From assembly GCA_007922225.1 (NCBI GenBank), contig ML680047.1, positions 397,686 to 461,685 on the forward strand: a stretch of DNA of 64,000 bases. Reading direction: 5' to 3'. Positions within the stretch are counted from its first letter, which is position 1, and every line of letters begins with the position of its first letter. The stretch is from Emydura subglobosa (Eukaryota > Chordata > Testudines > Chelidae). The notes beneath the pieces are model-generated. The model worked only from the letters and a program-made list of their open reading frames with translations. It was not told the DNA's origin and did not search any database. The translations under genes and the position numbers were made by a program. Shown one piece after another: positions 11,701-23,700 of this stretch.

Positions 11701-14700
11701 TAGGATGTGCCTTGTGCAAGCAGTGCTGCATTTGGGAACAGATGGTCTGGGCCATTCGCTGGGGTTGCACCTCCAGCAGCAGAGCGCGGGGTTCCATGCA
11801 GTGTTTCCTCTGATGCGGGGTGGGGGGGAGACTGGCCTAGCTGCATCGGGAGGGGGCTCTGCTCTGGTGTAGATTGATGAGCATGCTAGCTCAGGCTGTT
11901 TCTTCTTTGATTACCTTCTGACTGAGGGAACCGCACAGCGGCGCCATTGTGCTTTGTCAGCCTCCTCGGGCTCTTTGGTTTTAGTTTGGTTTTGTTCTTT
12001 CCCGTACCATCAATAAAACTGTCTGTTGGTTGGGCAGAGGGGAGGGGCACACTGCAGGAGGGCAATGAGGGGAGACTGCTTCCTCCTCAATCCAGAACCA
12101 GAGGACAGTGGTTTCTGGATACTTGTGAATGACTCTCTTCCCTTCCCACCCCCTCCAGCTTGTTCACGTTCCAAGCTGTAACCTGCAATCCACTGTGAAG
12201 ATCTACCCCTTCAAGTCTCTCCGGCGACTGGAAGTGAGTACTGCTGGGGGGACTGGCTGCGCCGGGATCCCCAGCCATGTGCATTTCTGGGAGTGGTCAC
12301 TCCGTGGCTGACTGCCCAGCTATTCAGAGTTGGGGTGAAATGTCCCCCACGGTAGAGGAGTGAGGTCTGGCCTCTCCAGCGCTGGAATGGGGCAGCGGCT
12401 GGGAATATTGGCTGTCATGCTGATGGGTCTCTCCTGTAGTGCTGGGAGCTGGGCAGCTCCTGTGACACTGGGATGGGGACAGGGATGTGGCTGCTCTGGT
12501 CTGTGACACTCCTACAGGCGCTCTCTGTCTCTCCTCACCACAGCTGAAGTCTGTCCCTCTGCACTGTCTGCGGGGGCTGCGGTTCATCTATTCCCAGCTG
12601 GAGGCCTTAACTTGCTGCAAATGCGTCAGCACGCTGGAGGTGAGTGCTGGCTCTGAGGCTGGGCCAGGAACTGCTCCCTGGGACCAAGACTTGGTTTGCT
12701 TGGTCCTGCAGGCCCAGGGTGGGGCGGAGGGGCCTGTCTCCATCAGTCACTGTTCTGTGGGTTTCTTCTCCCCCAGGAAGCCGGCTGACACTCACCCTAG
12801 GGTGCAGCCTTTTGATAGTCAGGAGTGGTCAGATCACGCAGGCTGTAACCTCTGACTCTGTGGGTTCCAGGTGACATGGGCTGGCATGGATACTCTTCTC
12901 ACCCAGGCTTGGCTAGAGTGTGCCTCTCTTCTGGGTCTTTCAGGGCATCCCAGCCTGTGACCCTGAACCCGCCTCATGCTGCGTGAGGCTGCGCTTGAGG
13001 AACACTCTGACCACAGCAGGCAGGGAGCACCTGGATCCAGTGCCCTGCGATCTGCAGGCTGTTGGATGGTGATGGAGGCTCTAGTTTTAACCTGGAGAGG
13101 CTGGAGTGGTCTTGCTAACAATCTGGCGACAATTCTGTCCTCATGCAATGCTTACAGCGAAGGTGCTTCACTAGTAGCCCCCTGGATCGAGCTAGCTCTG
13201 CCAGCTGGGAGTTCTCTGCAGGGTCCTCAACTCAGAAACTCACGCTTCTTGGCCTGCCAGAACCTTTATTGCATGGGCATACTCCAGCGCATACTGCAGG
13301 GACGGCAGCTGGAGGAGAGTTTCATTGTAGTTGTAACAAGTTCAGGGGGAAAGGAGTCCAAGAGAGCTGGCTGTAATGTGAAGAAACCTTATGGAGGGCG
13401 CAGGAACAAACCATCCCGGTGTGCAGAAAGAATGGCATATATATGGCAGGTGCCCAGCTTGGCTTAACAGAGAAGTCTTCAGTGAGCTTACACACAAACG
13501 GAAGCTCACAAGACGTGGAAGCTTGGTCAGGTGACCAGGGAGGAGGATAAAAATACTGCTCAAGCATGCAGGAAATCAAGAAGGCCGAAGCACAATTGGA
13601 GTTGCAGCTAGCAAGGACATGATGGCTAACGAAGGGTTTCTACAGGTATGTTAGCAAGAAGAAGGTCAGGGAAAGTGTAGGTCCCTTACTGAATGGGGGA
13701 GGTAACCTAGGACAGATGATATAAAAAAAGCTGAAGTACTCAATGCTATTTTTTGCCTGTCTTCACAAACAAGCTCTCAGATTATGGCACTGGCCAACAC
13801 AGTATGGGGAGGAGAGGGGCAGCTGAAAGAACAGGTTCAGGACTATTTAGAAAGGCTGGACATGCCCAAGGCCATGGGGCCGGATGCAATGCACCCAAGG
13901 GTGCTGAGGGAGTTGGCTGATATGATTGCAGAGCCATTGCCCATTATCTTTGAAAACTCGTGGTGAGGGGGGAGGGCCTGGATGATTGGAAAAAGGCAAA
14001 TCTAGTGCCTGTCTTCAAAAGAGAGAAGAAGCCAGTCAGCCTTACCTCAGTCCCTGGAAAAATCATGGAGTGGGTGCTCAAGGAATCCATTTTGAAGCAC
14101 TTGGAGGAAAGGAAGTTGATTAGGAACAGGCAGCATGGATTCACCAAGAGCAAGTCATGTCTGACCAACCCAATTGCTTTCTATAAAGACGTGACTGGTT
14201 CTGTGGATGTGGGGAAAGTGGTGGATGTGATATACCTTGACTTTAGCAAAGCTTTTGATATGGTCTCTCACAGTATTCTTATCAGCAAGTTACAGAAGTA
14301 TGGGTTGGATGAATGGACTATAAAATCATCAGGCTCAGCGGGTACTGATCAGCGGCTCCATGTCTAGTTGGCAGCTGGTCACAAGCGGAGTGCCCCAGGG
14401 GTCGGTGCTGGGGCCGGTTTTGTTCAACATCTTCACTAATGATCTGGAGGATGGGGTAGATTGCACCCTCAGCAAGTTTGCAGATGACACTAAGCTGGGG
14501 ACAGTGGTAGGTACCCTGGAAGGCAGAGATAGGATACAGAGTGACCTAGACAAATTGGAGGACTGGGCCAAAAGAAATCTATTGAGGTTCAACAAGGACA
14601 AGTGCAGAGTCCTGCACCTTGGACGGAAGAATCCCACACACAGCTACAGATTGGGGACCGACAGGCTAGGCAGCAGTTCTGCAGAAAAGGACTTGGGGGT

Positions 14701-17700
14701 TACAATGGACAAGAAGTCAACAGTGTGCCCTTATTGCCAAGAAGGCTAACGGCATATTGGGCTGCCTTAGTAGGAGCATTGCCAGCAGATGGAGGGAAGT
14801 GATTATTCCCCTCTATTTGATACTGGTTATACTGCCACATTTGCAGTATTGTGTCCAGTTTTGGGCCCCCCACTTCAGGAAGGATGTGGACAAGTTGGAG
14901 AGAGTCCAGCGGAGGGCAACAAAAATGAAGAGGGGGCTGGAGCACAAGACGTATGAGGAGAGGCTGAGGGAACTAGGCTTGTTTAGTCTGCAGAAGGGAA
15001 GAATGAGGGGGGATTTGATAGCAGCTTTTAACTACCTGAAGGGGGGTTCTAAGTGGGGTACGGTGTGTTGGCCACCGATGTTTATCAGTGTAGGCTGCGT
15101 GTGTGTGTCCCTGTGTAGATGCTGTCCCAACTCTGCACAGGTAACCGAGACGGCTTTCACAATCGAATGAATCGACACAACCACGGATTAGCTGAGCAAC
15201 GAAGGCACCCAGGCCAGGTTTATTGCATGCGGCATAATAAGAAGTGACCTACAGAGTATCTCTGTGTCCGTTTCGAATAGGCAGTGTTACAATGGCCACG
15301 GCCCAACGGCGGGACTTTCCGTTATCCCTTAGACCGGACATCATTGTTCCCTCTGACGCCCTATTTTATACATTGTTACATACAATTTCGTTCTGCCCCC
15401 TTTGACGTAGGTAGTTGCCACCTCTTGACGTAGTCTAATACCACCTTTTTCCGTTAATTGGCTCATCTGGGCAAAACAACTCCATGTATCACCTTTTAGT
15501 CATTTCTATTCATCAGTGTCGTTTTAGGGAGTTAGTTCTTTGATATCTCGGTGCCTCCTGTACCTGCCACATAATTTGCATTTTAGATTGCCAAAATATT
15601 ACTATATACTTGCAGTATCAGCACTTTCCTATGCAAGTTTCAGCTAGCTTGGTTTTTTCCACTTATACTCCTGTTCTCTTGGCTTTTTCCACTTAGGCCT
15701 TAGCCTGTTTTACAGGCCTTATGACAGGTCTTATTCTCACTGCACCAGGGAGGATGGAGCTAGGCTGTTCTCAGTGGTAGTAGATGACAGAACTAGGAGC
15801 AATGGTCTCAAGTAGCAGTGGGGGAGGTCTAGGTTGGATATTAGGTAAAATGTTTTCCCTAGGAGGGTGGTGAGGGTGGGGGAATCTCCATCCTTAAAGG
15901 TTTTGAAGGTGTGGCTTGACAAACTCTGGCTGGAATGGTTTAGTTGGGGTTGGTCCTGCTTTGAGCAGGGTGTTGGACTAGGTGTCCTCCTGAGGTCCCG
16001 TCCAACGCTAATAGTCTATGATGATTTGTAAATGTCTTGGTTAATCTTCATGCCTCCAATCCAGGAATTACTGATCAGAGCATGTGAGTGTGCGCATAAC
16101 TGTGGACTCAGGCCACAGCATGTCCCCTTCCTTGGAAGTTTCTAGCCATGGGGCTCCCACCACTTACCCTGGGCAGCAGCACGTGACGTTCTGCAGGGTG
16201 GGGATGACTGATTGATGCAGTGCAGCTGAGGAGTGGCAGGGGCATGGCCTGTAAGATGCAGTGTGACAGCCCTGTACTGGGCCAGTTGCTCTCTGGCACC
16301 CAGCTGGTAACTATCCCATCCCTTTGCATGTCAAGTACTGGCTGATAGTCTCTCTGCACTACCGCCTTCCTAGGAGATCATCTCAGCATGTGGAGGGGAC
16401 CTGAGCTCTGCACTCCCCTGGCTGGAATTGCAGACCGTGAACTTCAGCTACAACTCCATCACCGTCCTGGATGAATCGCTGGTGAGGGGACCCTGTCACT
16501 GTGGCCAGCACTGGGTGTTGGTCATGGCCACGATCCCAAGTTCCCTTGGTGAAGCTGCCGGGCCCCACTGGGAGCCCCTGGGGAGTCTGGGTGGCAGGCC
16601 TGGCCCTCCCATTCTGTAGTGCAAATGTTTGTTTTTGTCAACGGTCTTGGAGCTGATGCTGTAGAACTGGGTTATCCAGCCTGCAGGCCAGAGTCCGGTC
16701 GGCCTGCTGGGCCAGCACGGTTCTGGCCCTAGTGCCCCAAGCTCTGCACCAGTCAGCTGGGTGCAGCAGCAGCAGCCCCCCCCCAAGGCTGGCCAGAGCA
16801 GAGGAGCAACCCCTCCCTTCCAGCCCCGTGCCAGCCGGCCGGGTGCACCAACGCTGCTCGCTCCCCCCCAGCTGGCCGGTGTGCAGGAGCAGCCCTGTGC
16901 TGGCTGGCCAGTTGCAGTAGCTGCAGCCCTCCCACCCCCCCACCATCCAAAATTTGCTCACCAGCTCCCTGAGTGCGGGAGAAAAAATTGCAGTGTGGCC
17001 TTCCACATGAAAAGGTTAGACACCCCTGCTCTAGAACCCCTTCTCCCCCCTCTCTTTCAGCAACTACTGAACGCCCTGAAGGTCTTGGATTTGAGTCACA
17101 ACAGAGTCCGGGACTGTGAGCACCATTTAATGGCGAGTATCTCAGTGGGGAAGTTCTGGGGTGGAGCCCTGTGTTCGTTGGTCAGGACCAGGCTCGTTCC
17201 AGTGCTGTGCTGACGTACAGTGCTGCTTTTCTACCCCCAAGTGACTAGACTTGTGTGGGTGCGCCGAGCCATTGCCATTGCAGGAATGACTTCTGTCAAA
17301 GGCTTACCAGTAATGATTAGCTTTGAAACTGTGTGTGCAGTTCTAACATCCACGTCCTGGTCCCCCTGCCCTTCCACAGCCAGCATAGCCCATCCACTCT
17401 CCTAGACTAGGGACCTCTCTGTATGTACCCCCTTCATGCTCCAATGTAGGAGGGCTCAGCCACTACCCTCGCATCTGTGCACTGTGTGATGCTTGCGATC
17501 GGTGGTGTGAAAGTGCTGAAGCTGCCGCATTTGGGTCAGACTGAGCCAGTACTTTGATACTCTGACCAGTGCCTCTCTGGCCCTGTAGGCTTCTGCAGAA
17601 CTTAACCGTTCACTCTAAAGTAAGTCAGGAGGGAATTGTCTCGGGATGTGACCTGTGAAATCCAATGACAGCGGAGGGTGGGATTTTCAAAAGCAATCCA

Positions 17701-20700
17701 TGCTGGCTAGCTGTGCTCCCCAGGGAGAGGTTGTTAAAACTTGACAGATTCCAGTAGGAGCAGGGTTAGACGAGTGCTGGGTGTGTCGGAAACCCTGCCC
17801 TAGATACAAACTGCAGAAACATCTCACTGCTCTGGGACTGTGGCTGGAGCATGGACAGAGCGCTGCCCCAGATGTTCCCACACAATGGTACTTACAACAC
17901 AGTGTCTTGGATAGGCGTGTGCATAGAGAGAAAGGGTTGCCCAGTGGTTAGGGGCTCAGTTTCCTGCTCTGCCACAAACTTCTCACCGGGCAGGTCACTT
18001 AGTCTCTCTCTGCCTCAGTTCTGTCTGTAGCCGGGGATTCAGCGCTCCTGCCTCCCAGGGCACTTGTGAGGGTAAATCCACGTGACCTCATGACCATTAG
18101 TGTGTACCTTAGAATTAAGTAACTGAATCTCCTGACTTTGATTTGCTCTTTCAAGCTAAACCCTGTCAGTCGGCTTTAAGATCTTTCTGCCCTTAAGATT
18201 TGTGTTTGGGTTCCACTGTTCTTTACCATTACGGATAACAAGCTCTACACATGCAACTGTGAGCCAGGGCTTCTGGGTGCTGGTTCTGGCGCAGTTCTGT
18301 AAAGCACTTGGGAGGCCTGGTAGGAATATAGACTCGTGGTGCCTGTCTGAGGTAGGGATCCACCTCCTGTGACTGTGGAGAAGGAACCGAGTGGATTTGA
18401 GGGCTCTTCTCTCTGCACAGACCCTGACAGAGCTGGAGTACTTAAATCTGGCCTATAACTTCCTGCCAAAGATGCCACGCCTTGGACTCTACAGCCGGAC
18501 CAAGCTGGTGACTCTGATCTTGCGCAGCAATGAACTTGACAGTATTAATGGTGAGTCCCGCAAGGGGGATGGTTTGGGGAGCATTGGAGGCACTTGAGTC
18601 CCAGATCTGAGAGCAGCCTGGGGCCTGTCCCTCTGACCCTCTTTCCTCCCCCACCTCAGGAGGGAGAGCATGGGGCCTGCAGTAACTGGTGATCTGTCAG
18701 GCACTGCAGCTGGTGTTGATCCTGTGCCCAGGGAGAAAGGGCTCCTTTGTGTTGGAGTTCCTGGCTTATTGATGGCTTCTCTTGCTTCGGTCTGCAGGGG
18801 TGGAGCAGCTGCTGAACCTGCAACACCTGGACGTAGCTTATAACCTGCTGCTGGAACACGCCCAGTTAGCACCGCTGTCCGTGCTGCACAGCATGAGAAA
18901 AGTGAGCAAAGGGCCAGGTGGGGTGACAGAGGGAGACACCAGGGTCTTGCGGTGCAGGGGCACCTCAGAGTTTAATGCAGACTGTGATTTCAGTGAGGGA
19001 AGTTGAGGGGCCCCGGAATGGTTCTCTGGAAAGGTCTCCAGGTTCGCTTTCTCAATGAATCCAGCTTCGTAGCCAAGCAGGGATGTCTTCCGTAACTCCC
19101 AGCCCTGCAGCCTTGCCCTGATTTCCAGGTCAAGTTGAGTTTTTTCCTTCTCATTCATCTGTTGCCTCTAATCGGTTATGCAGCCAAATCTTGCCCTTGG
19201 TGAAGCCTGTGCACTCCCTTGTGATCCAGAGGGTTTGCACAGGTGTCACTAACGGGATGTGAGAGCTCTGATGCACAAGCAGGAATAGACTCCAGCTGCC
19301 CTCTCTGCTGTGCAGTCTCTACTGCCCTGGGGAGTGTGGAGTGCTAAACTCGAGTCCCTGATTCTGATGCGCACAGGGCACAGCCGGGCCATTAAGGGCT
19401 AGTTTTACCGTCTCTCTTCAGAGCAGAGCTACACTTCAAGGCATAGGTGATCGCAGTGACTCTTGGGGACTCGGGAACACGGCCTGGAGATACTTTGATC
19501 TCATTCTGTATTTGACTTCAAACAGCAGGTCCAAAGGACCACTGAGAGGTGGCAGGACTAGGGTTAGCCCGTTCGTGGAGGGGCCACTTGCTCGCCTTCC
19601 TAGGAAGGAAGTGGCTCTGTCTGCTAGCCCTTGGTGTGTGTGGCGGGGGACTGGTCACATCAGTCCCATGGCCACAAGCAGGCTTGGTGGGAGTCTGGAA
19701 TGCAAATGGTTAATGACGCACATTGTTACTCTCTCTCCCAGCTGCACTTGGAGGGAAACCCGTTATGGTTCCACCAGAACCACCGATCTGCAACCATTGT
19801 TCATTTGTCTCCCAGGGCAGCTTCCGTCAATGTGAGTATTGGAGCCGCATAAGAACTGCCATGCATGTCAGACCAGTGACCCATCTAGCCCAGTGTCCTG
19901 CCTTCTGATAGTGGCTGGTGCAGGTGCTTCAGAGAGCATGAACAGAGCAGGGCGATGTGTCAGTTGGGCCGTCCTTCCGGCCATCGGAGTTTAGCGCCTC
20001 CTAGCAGGGGTTATGGCCCTCACTGTGCTGGCTAATAGCTGTTGCCACAGACCATTTCCAGGCAGGGTCAGTCTGTCTGTCTGGCAGTGCTGGGGCTGGG
20101 CAGAAGAAGAGAACTGCAGACATTAGAAAGGTTTTGATACCCTCTAATCAATGTCTCACCAGTGCAGGACCAGTCTCTACGCTACAGTGCTTGTCCGGTC
20201 TCACTTCGAACTCAGGGAGGAAGGCTGGGCTTGTGACTGATGAGATGGGGGTTCAGGTCCTGGCTCTGACACAGATTTCCTTTGTGACCTTGTAAAAGTC
20301 ACTTCATCTCAGGAGGTGTTGCCCTGTCGTGTTCCTGCAGATCTGTTCGTAGGGTGGTGAGAGCTACATAAGGTCCCAGGCTGGTTTTAGAGCTCAGGAG
20401 GAGGCATGCCTTCCACAGCCTTTACAGGGTGTGTGACCGTGCCAGTGATTCTCTCTTCACTGTTACGCCTCGCTTGGCTCTGTCCCTTCCCACAGTTTGC
20501 AGAATCCCCTGCAGTTGTCCAGTTGTTTCACAGCTTGCACACACACCTACTAAACAGCTCACTCCTCCGATCTGCCCGCCGGAGGACAGGAGCTATAGCT
20601 GCTTCTCCCATCTCTCAAGAATTGCTGTCTGGGGAGCAGCCCTTTTTGATGTCTCACCTACTGGAAACTATGACTTAGACTGAGCTTCTTCACGATACTT

Positions 20701-23700
20701 AGTTCTTCACTGTATACAGCTTCTCGAAGAGAGGGTCAAGGGATGACTTGATCAGTCTAACTGTGGTTCTCAGCCACGGGTACTCAGGCCCCTGGGGGTA
20801 CACAGTCTTCCGGGGTTCCAAACTAGATATTTGCCTCGTTTGACAATGGGCTACGTAAAGAGCACTAATGGAGTCAGAACAAACTGAAATGTCATGTAGA
20901 CAATGACTTGTTTATATTGCTCTATATACAATAGGCTAAAATGGAAGGACAATATTTGTATTCCAGTTGATTTATTTATAATTAAATAGTAAAAATGAGC
21001 GAGTCGGCACATTTTCAGTCATAGTGCGCTGTGGCACGTTCTATATTTTTATGTCTGAGTTTGTAAGCACGTAATTGAAGTGAGGTGAAGCTTGGGGGCG
21101 TGCAAGATAAATCCGACTCTTGAAAGGGGTACAGTAGTCTGGAAAGGTTGAGAGTCACTGGTCTAGAAGTACCTACGTGGGGAGCAATAGTTTGATAATG
21201 GACTCTTCGATCTACCAAACAAAGGTATAACCAAATCCAGGGGCTGAAAGCTGAAGCCAGCCATTCACGCTAGAAATAAGGTGCAAGCTTTACAGTGAGT
21301 GGAACAATTCACCAGGGGTTGTGGGAAGTGGCGACTTTTAAATCCGGATGAGCAGATTTTTCAGAAAAGCATCCCTAGTTCAACCAGGAATTATTCTGGA
21401 AGTTCCCTGGCCTGTGTTATACGGGAGGTCAGACTAGATGATCCCAGAGGTCCTTTCTGAACCTAATTATGAATCTTGTTCACTAGAAATTACACATGGA
21501 CTCTAGCACTAGGAATGCAGAAGGGAACCTGTTTCCTGGCAGACTGGCATCTGGCTATGTAACAGTTGTGTCCTGGGACTGCGATCCCTCTGAAGGAGGT
21601 GGGGAAGGAGTGGATGCTGGCTTGGATGCATGCCAGCCAGGCAGAATGTCACTGATCTAGTGGGGCAATAGGACACTGTGCTGAGCTCCAGCTGACTGCA
21701 GATGGGTTTCTATGTGATTACAGCTCCTTTTGGATGGAGAGCCACTGACTGCCTCAGACCTGATGGTGAGTAGGGCATGTAAACTGTAGCTGTGTTGGGC
21801 TCTGGAGCAGGGATGAGACAAGTGGCTTCACTCCCACATGCCTTATTCTGGAGGTACTCTCCCTATCAGCTCCTTTGCCTTCTTAAAGCAGCTCCTCTCT
21901 GCTCTTTTTACTGGTAACTGGCAATTCTTCAGGACCAGCCAGTGTGCCCCATACAGGAGCATCAGGGCGGCAGGTCTAGACTGTTCCAGATGTCTCCCGC
22001 AGAGAGGTGCCGTGTGACACACAGCATCTCTGAAATTCAGACCAACCCATCAGAGCTCTGTGCCCATTCCCCATCTCCCTCGGAATTGTAGGCATTGAGT
22101 TAAACCAGCGGTCCCCAAACTTTTTACCTCGTGCCCCCTGCCTTCTCCAGCTGGGGCTGGGAGTGGGGCCATGGTCGGGGCCAGGGGCCATGGTCGGGGA
22201 AGGGGGCCGTGTATGGCTGGGTGGTGCTCCCTCCCAGTCCCCCATGGAGGCTGGCCCAGCCCTGGCTGCACCCCCCCATGGGGCATGCCCCACGGTTTTG
22301 AGACCTCTGGGTTAAACCAAGGAAGGAAGCAAAGCCGTACATGATAAACTGTCCCAGTCAGCGAGCCAGGGACTGCCACCCACGCTGGGGGAAACAATCT
22401 CTCTTTGGAAAAGATGGGGCGAGGAAAGGGGAAGTCCCTGGCCCCTCCATGCTTTGGCTTGGTGTACCCTCCTTGGCCTCCCCTCCATTCTCAGCTGGCA
22501 CCACTCTCTTCTGTTGGCTGCAGCACCTTCCAAAATCTGGGCAGATCATTGCACAGTCTATCCACTCTTCAACCTCCGAGAAGACCCTGTTGGACCACAG
22601 TGCCCTGGACAGTTCCTGTGCCGCAGACCTCAGTGACAGCCAGTCCCCGGGGGAGACGGCTGCCAGGCTCCCTTTGAAAAAATCCAAGGTCCTCTTCCTA
22701 TTAGTTCTTTCTCTCCCTAGCTGGGGTTTTGGATGAATGGCCTGATCCGGGGCAGTTTGTGACTGAATCAGTCACTGCCCAGAGTTCGTATGTCATGGGA
22801 AAGCCTGTGGGCCTTGTCCGATCCATTCCTCTCTGGCCGAGTGCGGCTTGACCTCACTGGATAAAGGGGGTTCGCTAGCTTGCTCTGGAAGGAAGAGGCT
22901 TGGATTAAAAGGCTTACCCTGCTGTCCGGTAACACACGCTCAGGGGATGGTGCTAAGGAATGGTAGGGGTGCTCCTGTTTCCTGTACCAGATAGCATGGA
23001 GCGCTCTGGCCTCCTCTGGTACGCCTGGGATGGAGGGATCCTTCACTGCCTTGTCTCATCCCCTGCACGGTTCTCCCACTCAGCCACGCTCGTTCTGTCT
23101 GTTTCAGGGAAAGGTTCGGGTGCGCAGGGCGAGTATCTCCGAGCCCAGTGACACAGAACACGAGTCCCAGACACTGCCCCACTCAACTGGTGAGACACCT
23201 TCCCTCCTTTGTAGCACAGTAACTGCCCTGCCCGGGGTGGGCTGGGGGTTGGCCTCTGACCTGTGGGCGGGGGCTCTCCAGGCTCCCAAGATTTTCTCTG
23301 TGCAGGGCTGGTTCTACAGCACCAGAAGGAGATGGAGCGCATGGACGCCTTCCGAGATCACTACGGCGCCGACTGGCTCCAGTACAAGAGGCACCTGGAG
23401 GAGCCTGACCAGGAGGGGTCTGTCGTCTCCCTCGGCTGTCCTGCACAGGAGGTCCAGGGTCGCCTGGCTGGAACAGACACGCTGAGCAAGAGCAGCCCCC
23501 AGGAGCAAGAGACTCCTGCTGGGACACCGACGGACCCTTCTCTCCCGTTGGACAGCATGAGGGAGGAGGAGGAGCCTGAGTGCCAGCTGGATGAGTCCTT
23601 GGGAGAAAGTCTGAAAGTAGAGCTGGATGTGGATGTGGATGAGCTCGCGGCACAGGAGGAAGAGGAGAAGCCAGAAGGTAAATAGGTTCTCTCTGGCCCC

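Larger units (their letters stand above)
5545..12158 (+). other. STK11IP intron 3
   Basis: A 6.6-kb intron with a CR1 3' scrap (6231-6305), a MITE (6541-6729) and a long low-identity stretch that looks transposon-derived (about 6735-10270). Nothing recognisable was seen from about 10300 to 12158. Confidence 0.7.

Noticed and set aside
13784..14749. Reverse transcriptase frames as a host gene
   Set aside because: They are pieces of a frameshifted CR1 LINE in a STK11IP intron.
17133..17140. GT donor four bases into the GC donor of exon 7
   Set aside because: It would leave phase 1 while exon 8 enters in phase 0, causing a frameshift.
20406..20683. Possible extra STK11IP exon in intron 10
   Set aside because: No suitable in-frame acceptor/donor pair, and exon 10 joins exon 11 in phase 0 as in the family pattern.
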